From: a bacterium
Lineage (GTDB): Bacteria > Hydrogenedentota > Hydrogenedentia > Hydrogenedentiales > SLHB01
Length of the DNA stretch: 18,396 nt
Direction of reading: 5' to 3'
Assembly (NCBI GenBank): GCA_024231375.1
Contig: JAAEQP010001343.1
Span: 1 to 18,396, forward strand
The first letter of the stretch is position 1. Each line of letters starts with the position of its first letter. The position numbers were made by a program, and so were the translations under genes. The notes under the pieces are model-generated. The model was given only the letters and a program-made list of their open reading frames with translations, made no database searches and was not told the origin of the DNA. Shown in pieces: positions 16,488 to 18,396 of the stretch.

Positions 16488-17927
16488 ATGAGTCGATTCC
16501 AGGCAGCCATGATGCTGGTAGCGTGTATTGGGTTTCTTGCGGGCTCCGCGGCCCAGGCGCAGGAACCGCTGAATATTGGGTCAAGGCTTGAGCCTATCGT
16601 GGACCGGTACCTGGTGGATTCGATGGACGGTACGTCGCTCATGCTCCATCATCCGCGTCCGGCCGAGACCGTGTTGGCCTTCGACGAACCGTGGGAAGGC
16701 CGGTTCTGCGGGTACGTCACGATCCTGCACGTGGACCGGTTGTATCACCTCTATTACCGGGGACGCCCCAACGCCGGCAAAGACGGCACCGACGACGAGG
16801 TGACGTGTTACGCCGTCAGCGTTGACGGCACCCACTTCACGAAACCCGACCTGGGCATCCACGAGGTCTACGGCACGCGTGACAACAACGTCATCCTCGC
16901 AGGCATCGCGCCCTTGTCCCACAATTTCAGTCCCTTGTACGACCCGCGCCCCGAATGCCCGCCCGAGGAGCGGTTCAAGGGCCTCGCCGGCACGAGCAAG
17001 ACGGGCCTCATCGGCTTTGTGTCGCCGGACGGCATCCATTGGCGCAAACTGCGCGAGGAGCCGTTGGTCACGGGTGGCGCATTCGATTCGCAGAACCTGG
17101 CCTTCTGGTCGGAAACCGAAAAGTGCTTTGTCTGTTACTTCCGCATCTTCACGGACGGCATCCGGAGCGTCAGCCGCTGCACGTCGCCGGACTTTGTCAA
17201 CTGGTCCAAGTCGGTTGAGATGACCTACGGCGGCACGCCCCGCGAGCACCTGTACACCAACCAAACCACGGCCTATTACCGGGCCCCCCACATCTACGTG
17301 TCCATTGCTGCACGCTTCATGCCTGGCAGGCGCGTGATCAGCGCCGAACAAATGAAAGCCATGGGCGGCGATGCCGGCTATTCGGGCGACTGCTCGGACG
17401 CGGTGTTCTTCACCACCCGCGGCGGCAACGCCTACGACCGCACCTTCATGGAAGGCTTCATCCGGCCGGGCGTCGGGTACGAGAACTGGACGTCGCGCAC
17501 CAACTATCCCGTCTACGGGCTGCTGCCCTTCGGCGACAGCGAGATGTCGGTCTACATCCAGCGAAACTACGGCCAGGACACGGCCCACCTGCAACGATTC
17601 ACGCTCCGTGCGGATGGGTTTGCATCAGTTCATGCGCCTTACGCGGGTGGCGAAATGGTAACGAAACCGTTGGTCTTCGCGGGCAAGGAACTGGTCATCA
17701 ACTATTCCACGTCCGCGGCGGGAAGCGTTTGGGTCGAGGTGCAGGACGCCGCGGGCGTCGCTGTGCCCGGGTTCGCGCAGGCGAATTGCGACGAGATCAT
17801 CGGCGACCACATCGCGCGAACGGTTACCTGGAAGGGCAACGCGGATCTGAGCGCCCTCGCCGGGAAACCGATCCGACTCCGGTTTGTGATGAACGATGCG
17901 GACCTCTACTCGGTCCAGTTCAACTAA
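16488..17927 (+). CDS. Secreted five-bladed propeller glycosidase-like protein, first tandem copy
   Basis: This 479-residue exported protein belongs to a GH43/GH32/GH68-like propeller group common in planctomycete-type genomes; its substrate is unknown. The signal peptide ends AAQA/QE (cleavage after A24). The mature chain opens NIGSRLEPIVDRYLVD (29-44). Further blade motifs are HHPRPAETVLAFDEPWEGR, YHLYYRG (86-92), TCYAVSVDGTHF, GTRDNNVIL (129-137), PLSHNF, SPDGIHW (179-185), FDSQNLAFWSE and LYTNQT (255-260). From about residue 370 a beta-sandwich follows, ending RFVMNDADLYSVQF, as in levanase-type enzymes. I chose ATG at 16488 with AGGGGGG 8 bases upstream. A longer in-frame reading from 15501 overlaps the lipoprotein gene and is spurious. 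Its paralogue begins 36 bases after the stop. Confidence 0.85.
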   Translation: MSRFQAAMMLVACIGFLAGSAAQAQEPLNIGSRLEPIVDRYLVDSMDGTSLMLHHPRPAETVLAFDEPWEGRFCGYVTILHVDRLYHLYYRGRPNAGKDGTDDEVTCYAVSVDGTHFTKPDLGIHEVYGTRDNNVILAGIAPLSHNFSPLYDPRPECPPEERFKGLAGTSKTGLIGFVSPDGIHWRKLREEPLVTGGAFDSQNLAFWSETEKCFVCYFRIFTDGIRSVSRCTSPDFVNWSKSVEMTYGGTPREHLYTNQTTAYYRAPHIYVSIAARFMPGRRVISAEQMKAMGGDAGYSGDCSDAVFFTTRGGNAYDRTFMEGFIRPGVGYENWTSRTNYPVYGLLPFGDSEMSVYIQRNYGQDTAHLQRFTLRADGFASVHAPYAGGEMVTKPLVFAGKELVINYSTSAAGSVWVEVQDAAGVAVPGFAQANCDEIIGDHIARTVTWKGNADLSALAGKPIRLRFVMNDADLYSVQFN

Positions 17928-17963
17928 CGGGACGGCCCACGCAGCCAGGAAGGACGACCGGCC

Positions 17964-18396
17964 ATGGCCATCAACATAGGCTCCCGGCTTGAGCCGTTCG
18001 TGGACAGCTACCTCATCGACGGCCTGAGCGGGACCGAGCTACGCTTGCATCATCCGCGTCCCGCTGGGCCGACGTTTCCGCTCGACCGGCCGTGGGAAGG
18101 CCGCTACTCCGGCTATTCTACCATCCTCGATGATGGCGGCCTGTACCGCATGTATTACCGGGGCCATCCCGTGGATGCTCCAGACGGTTCGCCGAGCGAA
18201 TCGACGTGTTACGCGGAAAGCACGGACGGCATCCACTGGGAACGCCCGAGCCTTGGGCTATTCGAAGTCAATGGCACCCGCGACAACAACGTCATCTTGA
18301 GCGGATTCGAGCCGCTCTCCCACAACTTCGCGCCCTTCCTGGATACGCGCCCCGGCGTGCCGGCGTCCGAACGGCTCAAGGCCGTGGCCGGCACGA
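17964..18396 (+). CDS. Five-bladed propeller glycosidase-like protein, second tandem copy, 3' end cut by window edge
   Basis: 144 codons are visible. The chain starts MAINIGSRLEPFVDSYLIDG, matching the first copy from its residue 29, so the paralogue begins exactly where the mature domain of copy one begins and has no signal peptide. By hand count about 84 of 141 aligned residues are identical (roughly 60 percent). Shared blocks include LHHPRPA, PWEGR, YYRG, GTRDNNVIL and PLSHNF. AGGAAGG lies about 8-14 bases before the ATG. Both copies are in the same frame: from the first copy's TAA, twelve sense codons lead to this ATG. The protein could be cytoplasmic, or depend on export signals not visible here. 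Function is inferred from the family only. Confidence 0.82.
   Translation, partial: MAINIGSRLEPFVDSYLIDGLSGTELRLHHPRPAGPTFPLDRPWEGRYSGYSTILDDGGLYRMYYRGHPVDAPDGSPSESTCYAESTDGIHWERPSLGLFEVNGTRDNNVILSGFEPLSHNFAPFLDTRPGVPASERLKAVAGT

Overview
The window comes from a high-GC, Gram-negative-type bacterium. It has a lipoprotein with a lipobox, several Sec-exported proteins, and a membrane-anchored L,D-transpeptidase. The mix is a core carB gene set among secreted beta-propeller glycosidase-like proteins, a kelch protein, a BACON-type lipoprotein and PHP and DUF-type genes. It recalls uncultured Hydrogenedentota, Planctomycetota or related heterotrophs. That placement is an inference from gene content; there is no rRNA or phylogenetic marker except partial carB. 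No tRNA, rRNA, CRISPR array, transposase, integrase or phage gene is visible.

Layout. (1) 1-2468, minus: 5' three quarters of carB, running off the left edge, with no carA beside it. (2) 2749-5321, plus: a secreted cadherin-like/kelch/Ig-like protein, a small nested inverted repeat, and a PHP-domain phosphoesterase-like protein. (3) 5332-12406, minus: a PilZ-TM-YkuD fusion (an L,D-transpeptidase with a cyclic-di-GMP-type sensor domain); a secreted GH95-like glycosidase; a zinc-ribbon membrane protein translationally coupled to a Cys-rich DUF6901-like protein; and a secreted GH43/GH32-like five-bladed propeller enzyme with C-terminal sandwich modules. (4) 12625-14427, plus: a winged-helix plus Fe-S cluster protein followed 9 bases later by a GNAT acetyltransferase. 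(5) 14692-16320, plus: a lipoprotein with a BACON-like domain and a seven-unit propeller, ended by a clear intrinsic terminator. (6) 16488 to the right edge, plus: two tandem paralogues of a five-bladed propeller glycosidase-like family, the first with a signal peptide and the second without.

How the genes may work together. The dominant theme is extracytoplasmic sugar chemistry. There are four glycosidase-like proteins, two other secreted propellers that probably bind ligands or partners, and a cell-wall cross-linking enzyme that may respond to an intracellular second messenger. No SusC/SusD pair, sulfatase or transporter is present, so this is not a classical polysaccharide utilisation locus. 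Strand changes and separate promoters suggest several independent units. The best promoters are in the 12407-12624 divergent region (TTGCCA-16-TATAAT leftward, TTGACG-17-TATGAT rightward), where an inverted repeat overlaps the leftward -10.

The most unusual items are the PilZ-YkuD fusion, the signal-less tandem paralogue, and the combined winged-helix/cysteine-rich Fe-S protein. I see no complete new defence or mobile system.
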